NCBI RefSeq assembly: GCF_003573545.1
Contig: NZ_QWET01000001.1
Coordinates: 496,001 to 560,000 of the forward strand
Length of the DNA stretch: 64,000 bases
Source: Mariniphaga sediminis
GTDB taxonomy: Bacteria > Bacteroidota > Bacteroidia > Bacteroidales > Prolixibacteraceae
Reading direction: 5' to 3'
The notes beneath the pieces are model-generated. The model saw only the letters and a program-made list of their open reading frames with translations. It did no database searches and was not told the DNA's origin. A program made the position numbers and the translations under genes. This document shows, one piece after another, positions 9,193-18,230 of this stretch (the stretch's first letter is position 1; every line of letters starts with the position of its first letter).

Positions 9193-10608
9193 ATGAGAAT
9201 AGTTGAAGGATATCGATTTGTAAGAAATAAATATTTCTTTTTATTGTTTATTCAAGTCATACTTTTTGCGTCAGTCTTAAATTATAGTTGTAAAAACAAT
9301 AATAAAGTTCATAAGGAAGAATTAGAAGGACTTCAGGAAAAAACAAAAACCAGAGTTATTGTTACTACTGATGGAGAGGGAGATGACCGCATGTCTCTGG
9401 TTCGTTTTCTTCTATATACCAACGAGTTTGATGTGAAAGGGTTAATCCGGTCAAGTTCTAAATTTCATTGGAAAGGAAGAGGAGATGTTCCTGGATACAA
9501 ATGGAAAGACGATGCCTGGATTGAAAATCATATTGAAGCTTATGCCTGTGTTTATCCGAATCTTCTACTTCACGATGAAAACTATCAGTCGCCTGAAGAG
9601 TTGAAAAAACAGGTTCTTACAGGAAATATTGATTTGCCGGGAGACATGGAATTTGAAACGCCTGGATCTAATCACATTGCCGATGTTTTACTTGACCCTG
9701 ATACTTCTGCAATCTGGCTTCAGGCATGGGGTGGTTCCAATACGATTGCGCGTGCGTTAAAAACAATTGAAGAAAAATATCCGGAACGTAAAACAGAAGT
9801 TTCCCGAAAGGCGAGGTTATTTCTTATTATGTTTCAGGATAGTACGTATCATAGTTACATCCGGCATAGCTGGCCGGAGTTGACGGTTATTGTCAGCACG
9901 GCTTTTGAAAGTATCGGGTATCCCTGGCGAAAAAGGGTCCCGGAAGAATTACAGCAATATTACAAAGGAACATGGATGAATAAAAGCATCCTTTTTAATC
10001 ATGGTGAGCTTTGCAATATTTATAAAGAACGGTTATATAAGCCAAACAGGCGTACTGGTGATTTTATTTCAGAGGGCGATTCTCCTTCCTTTATGCATGA
10101 AATACAAAACGGTCTTTCCAATACCGAAAATCCTTCGTGGGGAGGCTGGGGTGGCCGGTTTAAGAGAGAAGGTGGACTCTGGGTGAGCGCATTTGATGAT
10201 AATGACAAATTCAAAACCATCTATCGTTGGATACCTGCATTCCAAAATGATTTTGCAGCAAAAGCCGATTGGTGTATAATGAGTTATGATTCTGCCAATC
10301 ATCATCCTGTTGTTAAAATTTCCAGCAAAGAAAATTTAATTGAGAAGTCCGGGAAGAAGGTAATAATTGATGCCAGTATGTCTGAAGATCCTGACGGAGA
10401 CAATTTGTCGTTCTACTGGTGGCAATATATTGATGCGGGAACATACAAAGAGACTATTTCTTTAAAAGGATCAAAAGAGGCAATAGTCAGTTTTTTGTTG
10501 CCACATGATATAAGAGAGGGAGAAACGATTCATATTATATGTGAAATTACCGATGATGGTATTCCTGCTTTAACCCGGTATAAACGAATTGTAATCACCT
10601 GTGGATAA
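9193..10608 (+). CDS. Sde182/DUF1593-type nucleoside-hydrolase-like lipoprotein
   Basis: Exported protein of 471 aa with a lipoprotein-type N-terminus (FLLFIQVILFASVLNYSC, Cys about 34). Residues about 53-320 match the nucleoside-hydrolase-like domain of the Sde182/DUF1593 family: RVIVTTDGEGDDRMSLVRF, with the acidic cluster that binds calcium in true nucleoside hydrolases, then WLQAWGGSNTIARALKTI. The last about 100 residues form an Ig-like beta domain (KVIIDASMSEDPDGDNLSFY ... ITDDGIPALTRYKRIVI), as in the Sde182 C-terminal part. The family was named from a cellulose-binding protein and recurs in plant-glycan loci; the substrate is not established. It lies 44 bases after the PPT-like gene and 39 before the oxidoreductase. 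Confidence 0.85.
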   Translation: MRIVEGYRFVRNKYFFLLFIQVILFASVLNYSCKNNNKVHKEELEGLQEKTKTRVIVTTDGEGDDRMSLVRFLLYTNEFDVKGLIRSSSKFHWKGRGDVPGYKWKDDAWIENHIEAYACVYPNLLLHDENYQSPEELKKQVLTGNIDLPGDMEFETPGSNHIADVLLDPDTSAIWLQAWGGSNTIARALKTIEEKYPERKTEVSRKARLFLIMFQDSTYHSYIRHSWPELTVIVSTAFESIGYPWRKRVPEELQQYYKGTWMNKSILFNHGELCNIYKERLYKPNRRTGDFISEGDSPSFMHEIQNGLSNTENPSWGGWGGRFKREGGLWVSAFDDNDKFKTIYRWIPAFQNDFAAKADWCIMSYDSANHHPVVKISSKENLIEKSGKKVIIDASMSEDPDGDNLSFYWWQYIDAGTYKETISLKGSKEAIVSFLLPHDIREGETIHIICEITDDGIPALTRYKRIVITCG

Positions 10609-10647
10609 ATATCACAAACAATTTATCTGTCAAATCATCAACAATTA

Positions 10648-12513
10648 ATGAAAAATAGTATGAAAAAAATAATTTTATTAGCAGTCACCTTTATTTTTTG
10701 TGCAAGTGCATCTACACAAATCATTTTTCTGGAAACGGAAAAGTTTGAAGATAAAGGCGGATGGGTTATTGACCCATTATTTATAGATCAAATGGGATCA
10801 CCGTTCCTTTTGGCACATGGGATTGGAAAACCAGTAGATGATGCAAAAACAGTCATTGAGATTAATGAGCCGGGCGATTATTCCGTTTGGGTACGAACCC
10901 GTAACTGGAATGCAGACTGGGACGAGTCGCAGTCCCCCGGACGTTATCAGATACTTTTTAATGGTAAGCCTTTGCCAAATGAATTTGGGATTGCCCCGTC
11001 GAAATGGGGGTGGATCAATGGAGGCAGCATTTATCTTGATCAAGAAGATGTCGAAATACGGCTTCATGATTTAACTGGCTTCGATGGTCGGTGCGATGCA
11101 ATTATTTTAACTAAGGATAAATATTTTGTCCCATCAAATGACAATGAAGAACTGACAAAACTAAGAGAAGCATTGCTGGGGGCACAAACGATTGACGAAG
11201 GAGATTTTGATCTTGTTGTGGTAGGAGCCGGGTTAGCCGGATTGACTACTGCTTTATCTGCTGCAAGGCTTGGTGTAAAAACTGCCCTGGTACATAACCG
11301 TCCTATCGTGGGGGGAAATAATAGCAGCGAAATAAATATTGTTATTCAAGGGGGTATCTGTTTGCCTCCCTATAAAAATATTGGTAAAGTTGTTGCCGAA
11401 ATAGGGAACGTTTACGATAAGCATGACTACGTGATCAGTGCTATTAAAAACGAACCTAATATAAAGTTATTTCTGAACATGCATGGCAATGGTGTTGAGA
11501 TGGATGGAACTAAGATTAAATCCGTTTTGGCAACGAACATCCTGACGGCAGACAGGCATAAATTCAAATGTAAGTATGTTGCTGATTGTACGGGAGACGG
11601 GGCTATTGGATTCCTTGCTGGAGCTGAATACCGAATAGGGAGGGAACCCAGAAGGGAATTCGGAGAAGTGCTGGCGCCAGAGGAACCAAGTAGCTTAAGT
11701 TATGGCTCAACTGTGAAATGGAATGCAACCAAAACAAAAAAACAGGAAGGGTTTCCTGTAACTCCATGGGCGCTTCAGTTTTCTGAAGTAACTGTTCAAT
11801 ATGCCACCAGTTATGACTGGGACTGGGAAACAGGCTTTAGGTATAACCAGATTGAAGATTTCGAATACATTCGTGACTATTTCTTACGCGTAATTTATGG
11901 AAACTGGTCATACATAAAGAATTTCAGTAAACGCAAAGAAGATTATAAAGATTATGATCTTACCTATGTTTCTTTTGTCCCCGGCAAACGTGAATCCCGC
12001 AGGCTAATTGGCGATGTGATTTTTACCCAACAGGACATCGAAGGCGAGTATGTGAAATATGATGATGCGTTCGTGAAGGGAACTTATTCAATTGACCAGC
12101 ATTTTCCTCATCCCGAAAATACAGTCCAGTTCCCGGGCGAGGAATTCCGGTCGATACAGAAGCATTGTTATAACCCTTTAGGTCCAACAGAACCCAAAAT
12201 TCCTGGTGTTAATATTAATAATCCATATTTAATACCTTACCGTTGCCTTTATTCTAAAAATATTAACAACTTGTTTATGGCCGGGCGCGATATTTCTGTA
12301 AGCCATATTGCCCTTACTTCAACACGCTTGCAGGGAGCTACTGGTATGATGGGCGAAATTGTGGGAATGGCAAGTTCCGTATGTGTTAAAAACGAATGTT
12401 CTCCCCGGGAAGTTTATACCCTCCATCTCTCCAAGCTTAAAAAACTGGTACAACAAGGAATTATGATTCCCAATGTTCCTGAAAACGTAAAATTTGTTCC
12501 TGAATGGCATTAA
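10648..12513 (+). CDS. Secreted FAD-dependent oxidoreductase with N-terminal jelly-roll domain
   Basis: FAD-dependent oxidoreductase (FAD_oxidored/PF12831-like), 621 aa, with a Sec-type signal (IILLAVTFIFCASAST). A second ATG at 10660 is an equally good start. Residues about 25-155 look like a carbohydrate-binding jelly roll (YSVWVRTRNWNADWDESQSP, RYQILFNGKPLP). The FAD domain starts near 188 with a Rossmann GxGxxG (DLVVVGAGLAGLTTALSAAR) and GGNNSSEINI; a second cofactor segment is CKYVADCTGDGAIGFLAGAE. The C-terminal FMAGRDISVSHIALTSTRLQ and GATGMMGEIVG are typical of this family. Export by Sec implies FAD is loaded outside the cytoplasm. In the PUL it may oxidise or isomerise a released sugar. 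The substrate is unknown. Confidence 0.88.
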   Translation: MKNSMKKIILLAVTFIFCASASTQIIFLETEKFEDKGGWVIDPLFIDQMGSPFLLAHGIGKPVDDAKTVIEINEPGDYSVWVRTRNWNADWDESQSPGRYQILFNGKPLPNEFGIAPSKWGWINGGSIYLDQEDVEIRLHDLTGFDGRCDAIILTKDKYFVPSNDNEELTKLREALLGAQTIDEGDFDLVVVGAGLAGLTTALSAARLGVKTALVHNRPIVGGNNSSEINIVIQGGICLPPYKNIGKVVAEIGNVYDKHDYVISAIKNEPNIKLFLNMHGNGVEMDGTKIKSVLATNILTADRHKFKCKYVADCTGDGAIGFLAGAEYRIGREPRREFGEVLAPEEPSSLSYGSTVKWNATKTKKQEGFPVTPWALQFSEVTVQYATSYDWDWETGFRYNQIEDFEYIRDYFLRVIYGNWSYIKNFSKRKEDYKDYDLTYVSFVPGKRESRRLIGDVIFTQQDIEGEYVKYDDAFVKGTYSIDQHFPHPENTVQFPGEEFRSIQKHCYNPLGPTEPKIPGVNINNPYLIPYRCLYSKNINNLFMAGRDISVSHIALTSTRLQGATGMMGEIVGMASSVCVKNECSPREVYTLHLSKLKKLVQQGIMIPNVPENVKFVPEWH

Positions 12514-12585
12514 TTCAATTTACCATGCAGAATAGCTGCAACAAAGAAAGAGTCAAATATTTTTTAAGTTTTTAATCTGACCATT

Positions 12586-13836
12586 ATGAATCGAGTTAAA
12601 ATAAACAGGAATATTAAAACAGGCAGCACTTTCCTTTTTTTCTTGCTATATATAAACACACTGGTTGCTCAACCTACTTCCAGTATTATTGAGAAGGTTG
12701 CCGATAATATTATAGAAAACACATCCTACAAAATAGTTAACAAGAAAACGAAAGAACTTTATTCCAATTCGCATAACTTGCCTTTATCGCCTGATTATAA
12801 AGTTGAAAGTCCATATAATCAATGGGAATACTGGAACGGGGTACTGGCAATTGCAATGATACGGTTGAGCGAAGTAACCGGAGATATGAAATATCAGCAA
12901 TACGCCCTTAATAATTACAAATTCATTTTCGATAACCTGGAATATTTTGGTAAACAGTATGAAGCAAATTATAAATGGACTTCTTTCCATCAATATTTCC
13001 GTTTGTCAAAATTGGATGACTGTGGCGCCATGGCTGCCGGGCTATGCGATGTATGGCAGTACGATAAAGACATCCGCTATATGCCCTATCTGGATCGGGC
13101 TGCTAATTATATTTTAAACGACGAGAAACGTCTTGATGACAGTACTTTTGTTCGTGATTTTCCGCGAGAGATGACTCTTTGGGCTGATGATCTTTATATG
13201 AGTGTACCTTTCCTTGCACGTATGTATAAAATCACAAATGATTTTAAATATCTTGACATTGCGATAACCCAGATTAAAAACTTCAGGAAATACCTGTATA
13301 ATGAGAACAACGGCTTGTATTACCATTGTTGGTACAACGACAACCAACAAAATGGGGTTGCCCATTGGGGGCGTTGTAATGGCTGGGTGATAATGGCAGA
13401 AGTAGAGCTATTAAAATTAATGCCTGAAGAGCACCCTGATAAAAAGAAAATTATAGAGATATTGGAAGACCAGATTATCGGAATATCAAGGCATCAGGAC
13501 TATACAGGTATGTGGCATCAGCTTATCAACAGAGCCGATTCATACCTGGAAAGTTCTGCTACTGCAATGTTTGTTTACGGAATTGCCACGGCTGTCAATA
13601 ATGGATGGATTGATCCATCTTATGCAAGTATTGCTCAAAATGGGTGGGATGGCCTTTGCAAAAAAATCACTGAAACAGGAGAAGTAGAAGATATTTGTGT
13701 CGGAACCGGAATAAAGGATAACATCAGATTCTATTACGACAGGCCTGCAAAATTAAATGATATACATGGGTTAGGGGCTGTAATCCTTGCGGGTTCAGAA
13801 ATTTATCTAATGGAAAAATTGTTGAAGGAGCAATGA
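12586..13836 (+). CDS. GH105/GH88-family unsaturated rhamnogalacturonyl/glucuronyl hydrolase
   Basis: Exported (alpha/alpha)6-barrel hydrolase of 416 aa; the family removes the 4,5-unsaturated uronic acid left by polysaccharide lyases. The signal peptide is at about 14-28 (TFLFFLLYINTLVAQ). Family signatures are the early NQWEYWNGVLAIAMIRLSEV, the DDCGAMAAGLCDV helix near 145, MTLWADDLYMSVPFLARMY with the acidic pair used in catalysis, HCWYNDNQQNGVAHWGRCNG near 248-267, and the late YLESSATAMFVYGIA. The gene ends 10 bases before the pectate lyase, whose products it can plausibly trim. GH105 is favoured over GH88 by the WADDLYM and WGRCNGW segments, but subfamily specificity cannot be read. 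Confidence 0.9.
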   Translation: MNRVKINRNIKTGSTFLFFLLYINTLVAQPTSSIIEKVADNIIENTSYKIVNKKTKELYSNSHNLPLSPDYKVESPYNQWEYWNGVLAIAMIRLSEVTGDMKYQQYALNNYKFIFDNLEYFGKQYEANYKWTSFHQYFRLSKLDDCGAMAAGLCDVWQYDKDIRYMPYLDRAANYILNDEKRLDDSTFVRDFPREMTLWADDLYMSVPFLARMYKITNDFKYLDIAITQIKNFRKYLYNENNGLYYHCWYNDNQQNGVAHWGRCNGWVIMAEVELLKLMPEEHPDKKKIIEILEDQIIGISRHQDYTGMWHQLINRADSYLESSATAMFVYGIATAVNNGWIDPSYASIAQNGWDGLCKKITETGEVEDICVGTGIKDNIRFYYDRPAKLNDIHGLGAVILAGSEIYLMEKLLKEQ

Positions 13837-13846
13837 AAAGAAAACT

Positions 13847-15688
13847 ATGGCAGTCACATTGATAGATAAATTGACACGTTTAGGGGTAGTTTTATCTTGC
13901 CTGTTAGGTTTACTTTTAAATACTTCCGCGGATGCCCAAAAATTGGCATTCCCAGGAGCACAGGGATGGGCTGCCTATACTCCCGGGGGGAGAGGTGGAA
14001 AAATTATCAGAGTAACCAATCTGAATTGCCAAGGGGCAGGATCTCTTGCTGAGGCTATCGCTGAAACAGGGTCACGAATTATTGTTTTTGACGTAGCGGG
14101 TATTATAGATTTGCAAGGTTCTGTTTTATCTATCCATGAACCTTTTCTTACCATTGCTGGGCAAACGGCTCCTTCGCCTGGGATAACGATTATTGACGGG
14201 GGTGTCAGTATTAGAACCCACGATGTAATTGTTCAGCATTTAAAAATAAGGCCAGGAGCCGCTCGCCATACGGAAGGATGGGAACCAGATGGAATTTCAA
14301 CCTACAAAGCTTCGAATGTCATTATTGACCATTGCTCCATTACCTGGGCTGTCGATGAAAATTGCTCTGCTTCGGGCCCCCGGTTTGAAGGTATTACACC
14401 AGACAAATGGAGGAAAAATACTTCTCATGAAATTACGATGAGCAATAATATTATTAGTGAAGGTCTAAGTCAGGCGACACATAGTAAAGGTGAACATTCC
14501 AAAGGCACTTTAATTCATGATAATGTTACGAATGTCGCTGTTTTAAATAATCTGTATTCTTCAAATAAGGATAGAAATCCACTTTTTAAAGGAGGAGCAA
14601 GAGGTGTTATCGCTAATAATTATATATACAATCCGGGAGGACTGGCGATCGGATATATTATTGTGGCTGATGAATGGGAAGGTCATAGTTTTGAAGCCGG
14701 AAAATTGTCTGTTGTAAAGAATGTTTTACAATATGCGAATGATACAAGGGACATTTCATTAGTATATGCCAATCAGGGGCCTTGCGAAATTTACATGGAT
14801 GGCAACATTGCAAAAAACAGGTTCGGGAATGATATTCCGCAGTATAAAAGTGATCCTGAGTTGTTGGTTAATAACATTCCAGTTTGGAATGATAATATTT
14901 TGCTTGTAGAAGCTAAAAACTTACTGGAAAATATGAGCCGTCATATTGGCGCCAGACCATGGGAACGAGATGAAATAGATACACGGATTATTAATAATGT
15001 AATTAACAAGGGAGGAAGAATCATTAATCTCGAAACTGAAGTTGGTGGTTTCGGGGTAGCTAAAGGAAATTACTCGGAGTTTAAGACAGACGAGTGGAAC
15101 TTAAATTATATGATAAAGCTTTCTCCCCAAATATTCATTCAGGAACCAACAAATGGGAGTGCTTTCAGAAATGATTCTATAATTTCTGCCAGCCTGAATA
15201 CAGCATCTTTTGGAAATGAAATTGAGTACGCCGAGCTTTTTCTTGAAGGAGAATCCCTTGGTAGGGATTACAACGTTCCATTTTGTTGGGAGTTCTATTG
15301 TAAAGAACCGGGTGCTTACTCTGTGGTTGCATTTGTTTTAGAAAAGAATGGAATGTTTTACGCATCCCGTTCTATTCAACTATCAATTTTACCCACAACA
15401 GGAACACGGCCCGATTTAAGAAACAATTCTGAGAGTTTACATTTCATGGTATTTCCAAATCCTACAGATGATTCATTCTTTATAAAATATACTCTTAATC
15501 AAAAAAATGATGTGATACTCAAATTTTTCGATTCTCAGGGGCTTCTAGTTCATAAAACCAAAATGAAAACCCGGCAAGAAGGAATGCACATTTTCTCATG
15601 GAACCGGGGAAAATTACCTTCCGGAGTTTATTATGTTGTCATTGAAGCTGGAGATTATACAAATGCCAGGAAGATTATTTACAACTAA
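13847..15688 (+). CDS. Pectate lyase family protein with T9SS C-terminal sorting domain
   Basis: Secreted parallel beta-helix lyase (PL1-like), 613 aa, expected to cleave polyuronate by beta-elimination. The signal peptide covers residues 1-30 (VVLSCLLGLLLNTSADAQ). Beta-helix about 32-420: FPGAQGWAAYTPGGRGGKI, the GSLAEAI segment, LTIAGQTAPSPGITI, VIVQHLKIRPG, NVIIDHCSITWAVDENCS. An Ig-like domain follows at about 425-520. Residues about 535-613 form a type A T9SS sorting domain (VFPNPTDDSFFIKYTL ... LPSGVYYVVIEAG), so the enzyme should cross the outer membrane by T9SS and be surface-attached. porU, porV and gldJ lie in the same window. No other PUL enzyme here has this tail. Exact pectin specificity is not readable. 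Confidence 0.9.
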   Translation: MAVTLIDKLTRLGVVLSCLLGLLLNTSADAQKLAFPGAQGWAAYTPGGRGGKIIRVTNLNCQGAGSLAEAIAETGSRIIVFDVAGIIDLQGSVLSIHEPFLTIAGQTAPSPGITIIDGGVSIRTHDVIVQHLKIRPGAARHTEGWEPDGISTYKASNVIIDHCSITWAVDENCSASGPRFEGITPDKWRKNTSHEITMSNNIISEGLSQATHSKGEHSKGTLIHDNVTNVAVLNNLYSSNKDRNPLFKGGARGVIANNYIYNPGGLAIGYIIVADEWEGHSFEAGKLSVVKNVLQYANDTRDISLVYANQGPCEIYMDGNIAKNRFGNDIPQYKSDPELLVNNIPVWNDNILLVEAKNLLENMSRHIGARPWERDEIDTRIINNVINKGGRIINLETEVGGFGVAKGNYSEFKTDEWNLNYMIKLSPQIFIQEPTNGSAFRNDSIISASLNTASFGNEIEYAELFLEGESLGRDYNVPFCWEFYCKEPGAYSVVAFVLEKNGMFYASRSIQLSILPTTGTRPDLRNNSESLHFMVFPNPTDDSFFIKYTLNQKNDVILKFFDSQGLLVHKTKMKTRQEGMHIFSWNRGKLPSGVYYVVIEAGDYTNARKIIYN

Positions 15689-15700
15689 ATTATATCGAAG

Positions 15701-16933
15701 ATGAAGAAGTTAATTTTTATATCAATCAGTTTGTCTTTTTTACTTTTTAGCTTTTTTGTAAAAGCTCAAAAGCAGGAAGGAGTAGCACTTACTCCTCCAA
15801 TGGGGTGGAACAGTTGGAATTGTTTCAGGGTGGAAGTCAACGAAGAAAAAGTAATGGAGATTGCAGATGCGATGGTTAGCTCCGGGATGAAGGATGCAGG
15901 GTATGAATATATTATAATTGACGATGGCTGGATGACCGACCAGCGTGATCCCAACGGGCATATTATTGTAGATTCGGAGAAGTTCCCAAGTGGCATGAAA
16001 GCTTTGGGAGATTACATTCACAATCTGGGACTAAAATTCGGTATTTATTCAGCTCCCGGTTGTTACACTTGTCAGGAGTTAATGGGTAGCTATGAACACG
16101 AACAAATTGATGCTAATGATTACGCAGCCTGGGGAGTGGATTACCTAAAATACGACTGGTGTAAATACCCAAGCACAAAAGAGGTGGCTTTGGAAACTTC
16201 TGTTTCAGATTGCCGGGAATCATTTGAATTGATGAGGGATTGTTTGCGAAAAACAGGTCGTTCTATAGTTTATAGTGTACATGTTCAATGTGTTGGGTGG
16301 GGAACAGAAGGTGATTCTTACCCTTGGGTAACCGATGTTGCACACCTGCATCGTTCAAGTGATGATATAAAAGACAATTGGGACAGAATGCTTTATTGTC
16401 TTGATGAAAATGCAGAATTGTGGGAATATGCCAGGCCAGGTTTCTGGAACGATCCCGATATGCTTGAAGTTGGCAATACAACACAGGAACGCTTATGGGG
16501 TGGGATCGACAGCACGAAGATGACCACTCTTGAATACCGCACACACTTTTCCATGTGGTGTATGATGGCAGCTCCCTTAATCGCGGGCAACGACTTAAGG
16601 TCAATGACTCCGGAAATAATTGAAATTTTAACCAATCATGAAGTTATTGCCATTGACCAGGACCCATTGGGGAAACAGGGAAGACGAATCAGGGTTGACG
16701 GTGAACTGGAGGTTTGGTGCAAAGAATTATCCGGTAACCGCAGAGCAGTAGCATTATTAAACCGAAGCAACGAACCAGCAGATATTGTTGTCAGTTGGAA
16801 AGAATTAGGCATCTCTGGAAAGTATAAGGTCAGAGATTTATGGGAACATAAAAATCTGGGGAAATTTAAAGGGAAATTTATTGGGGGAAATATAAAACCG
16901 CACGATGCTGTGGTTCTATTAATCTCAAAATAA
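15701..16933 (+). CDS. GH27 alpha-galactosidase (melibiase)
   Basis: Exported retaining alpha-galactosidase, 410 aa, that removes terminal alpha-galactose. The signal peptide ends near residue 22 (SLLFSFFVKAQ). Clan-D TIM-barrel motifs: LTPPMGWNSWN at about 30-40, YIIIDDGWM at about 69-77, YLKYDWCKYP with the nucleophile Asp near 152, and RPGFWNDPDMLEVGN near 247-260 carrying the acid/base Asp. A C-terminal beta-sandwich follows (VWCKELSGNRRAVALLNRSN), ending PHDAVVLLISK. Length and order are standard for the family. It sits 12 bases after the lyase, which suggests that the target polymer carries galactosyl side groups. An alpha-N-acetylgalactosaminidase activity in the same family is possible but less likely. 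Confidence 0.93.
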   Translation: MKKLIFISISLSFLLFSFFVKAQKQEGVALTPPMGWNSWNCFRVEVNEEKVMEIADAMVSSGMKDAGYEYIIIDDGWMTDQRDPNGHIIVDSEKFPSGMKALGDYIHNLGLKFGIYSAPGCYTCQELMGSYEHEQIDANDYAAWGVDYLKYDWCKYPSTKEVALETSVSDCRESFELMRDCLRKTGRSIVYSVHVQCVGWGTEGDSYPWVTDVAHLHRSSDDIKDNWDRMLYCLDENAELWEYARPGFWNDPDMLEVGNTTQERLWGGIDSTKMTTLEYRTHFSMWCMMAAPLIAGNDLRSMTPEIIEILTNHEVIAIDQDPLGKQGRRIRVDGELEVWCKELSGNRRAVALLNRSNEPADIVVSWKELGISGKYKVRDLWEHKNLGKFKGKFIGGNIKPHDAVVLLISK

Positions 16934-16982
16934 TATTAAACGATGTTTCAAAATGGAATAAAACACTTAGAACTTGAAATCA

Positions 16983-18230
16983 ATGAGAATATTTTTTAAC
17001 AGAGCCATATATTTAAGTTTGGGGTTCCTTTTTCTTTACTCATTTCCCCTATTGAGTCAAAACAACAATATAAATATCAAATTTATCGATTCTTATTTTG
17101 AGAATGCATCACCAGTTACCTGGGCAATACAAGGCGATACCATTGTAAAGATTTCGTTAATCCCCGATTACGAGAGAGAAACCCTTAATCGTCAGACCGA
17201 TCACTGGAACTTTAAAATAGAAGCCCCCAAAGGCACAACGATTAAATTTATTTTGTCAAAACAAGAAGCTGATATTTATAATGGCAGGCTGGCCAAAAAC
17301 TGGTGGAATTTTGAACACGGTATCTCCTGTTATGTTTCATACGACCAAAAATCATGGACCCCAATACATATTTCAAAATTGTCAGGTCATGAACTTCTGG
17401 TTGAAATGACCATGGAAGAAAATTTTGTGTATGTAGCCAATATTCCCCCTTATACGCTTTCCGATCTTGAAAATCTGAAACAGAGAATCGAGAGTAATCA
17501 TCGTATAAAAATCATCACTATAGGGGAAACCGTTGAAAAAAGGCCTCTCGAGATAATAAGGCTTGGTAATCCAAAGGCACAACATTCGATTTTGATACGT
17601 GCCCGTGCGCATCCATGGGAACCCGGAGGTAATTGGGTTATTGAAGGACTAATCAATAAATTTCTTGAAGAAAATTCAAAAAAATGGCTGGAAGCATTTT
17701 GTATCTATATTATGCCAATGGCGAATAAAGACGGTGTTGTGAGGGGAATGACAAGGTTTAATGTTCGTGGAAAAGACCTTAACCGAAATTGGGATGTGAT
17801 GGCCGACACTTTGCTTTGTCCTGAAAAATATGCACTGGAGAAATTTATTGAAGAGCTAATCAAAACAGGAAAAAAACCATGTTTTGCAATTGACATACAC
17901 AATGATGACTATGGAAAGATACATGCTGCCCATTGCAGTAAGGGCGATAAAGTTTATTTGGATAAACTGCATTTATTTGAAAGTTTAATGAGAGAACATA
18001 CATCTTTTTCAGAAGGAGTGAAGTACTCCTGGGAAACTAAAAACAGCTTGATCCCCGCTTCAACATTTCAAAATGGATTATCTCTGAGATATGGTATTGA
18101 TGCCATTGTATATGAACTGAATGCTAACTGGATTGCTTCCCTGGGAAAAGTACCGGAAGCAAAAGACTGGATGGAAATCGGGGCAAATCTTAATCAGGTA
18201 TTTTATGAATTTGCAAATCAATTAAAATGA
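16983..18230 (+). CDS. Exported M14-family zinc carboxypeptidase-like protein
   Basis: M14 metallopeptidase-like protein, 415 aa from the ATG at 16983; an in-frame TTG nine bases earlier is less likely. Signal peptide about 9-26 (LSLGFLFLYSFPLLSQ). An N-terminal beta domain about 30-150 resembles the pre-domain of cytosolic-carboxypeptidase-type M14 enzymes (VTWAIQGDTIVKISLIPDY). The zinc site is visible as RARAHPWEPGGNW (His and Glu of HxxE) and the later FAIDIHNDDYG His. RGKDLNRNWD is the substrate-carboxylate-binding signature, and VYELNANW carries a candidate catalytic Glu. Peptidases are uncommon inside PULs, so the substrate may be a glycan-linked peptide, an amide or an ester. The stop overlaps the start of the next gene (ATGA). 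Confidence 0.88.
   Translation: MRIFFNRAIYLSLGFLFLYSFPLLSQNNNINIKFIDSYFENASPVTWAIQGDTIVKISLIPDYERETLNRQTDHWNFKIEAPKGTTIKFILSKQEADIYNGRLAKNWWNFEHGISCYVSYDQKSWTPIHISKLSGHELLVEMTMEENFVYVANIPPYTLSDLENLKQRIESNHRIKIITIGETVEKRPLEIIRLGNPKAQHSILIRARAHPWEPGGNWVIEGLINKFLEENSKKWLEAFCIYIMPMANKDGVVRGMTRFNVRGKDLNRNWDVMADTLLCPEKYALEKFIEELIKTGKKPCFAIDIHNDDYGKIHAAHCSKGDKVYLDKLHLFESLMREHTSFSEGVKYSWETKNSLIPASTFQNGLSLRYGIDAIVYELNANWIASLGKVPEAKDWMEIGANLNQVFYEFANQLK

Noticed and set aside
12526-12540. Short inverted repeat TGCAG/CTGCA after the FAD oxidoreductase gene
   Set aside because: The 5-bp stem is weak and lacks a T-run; the next gene continues the operon, so it is not called a terminator.
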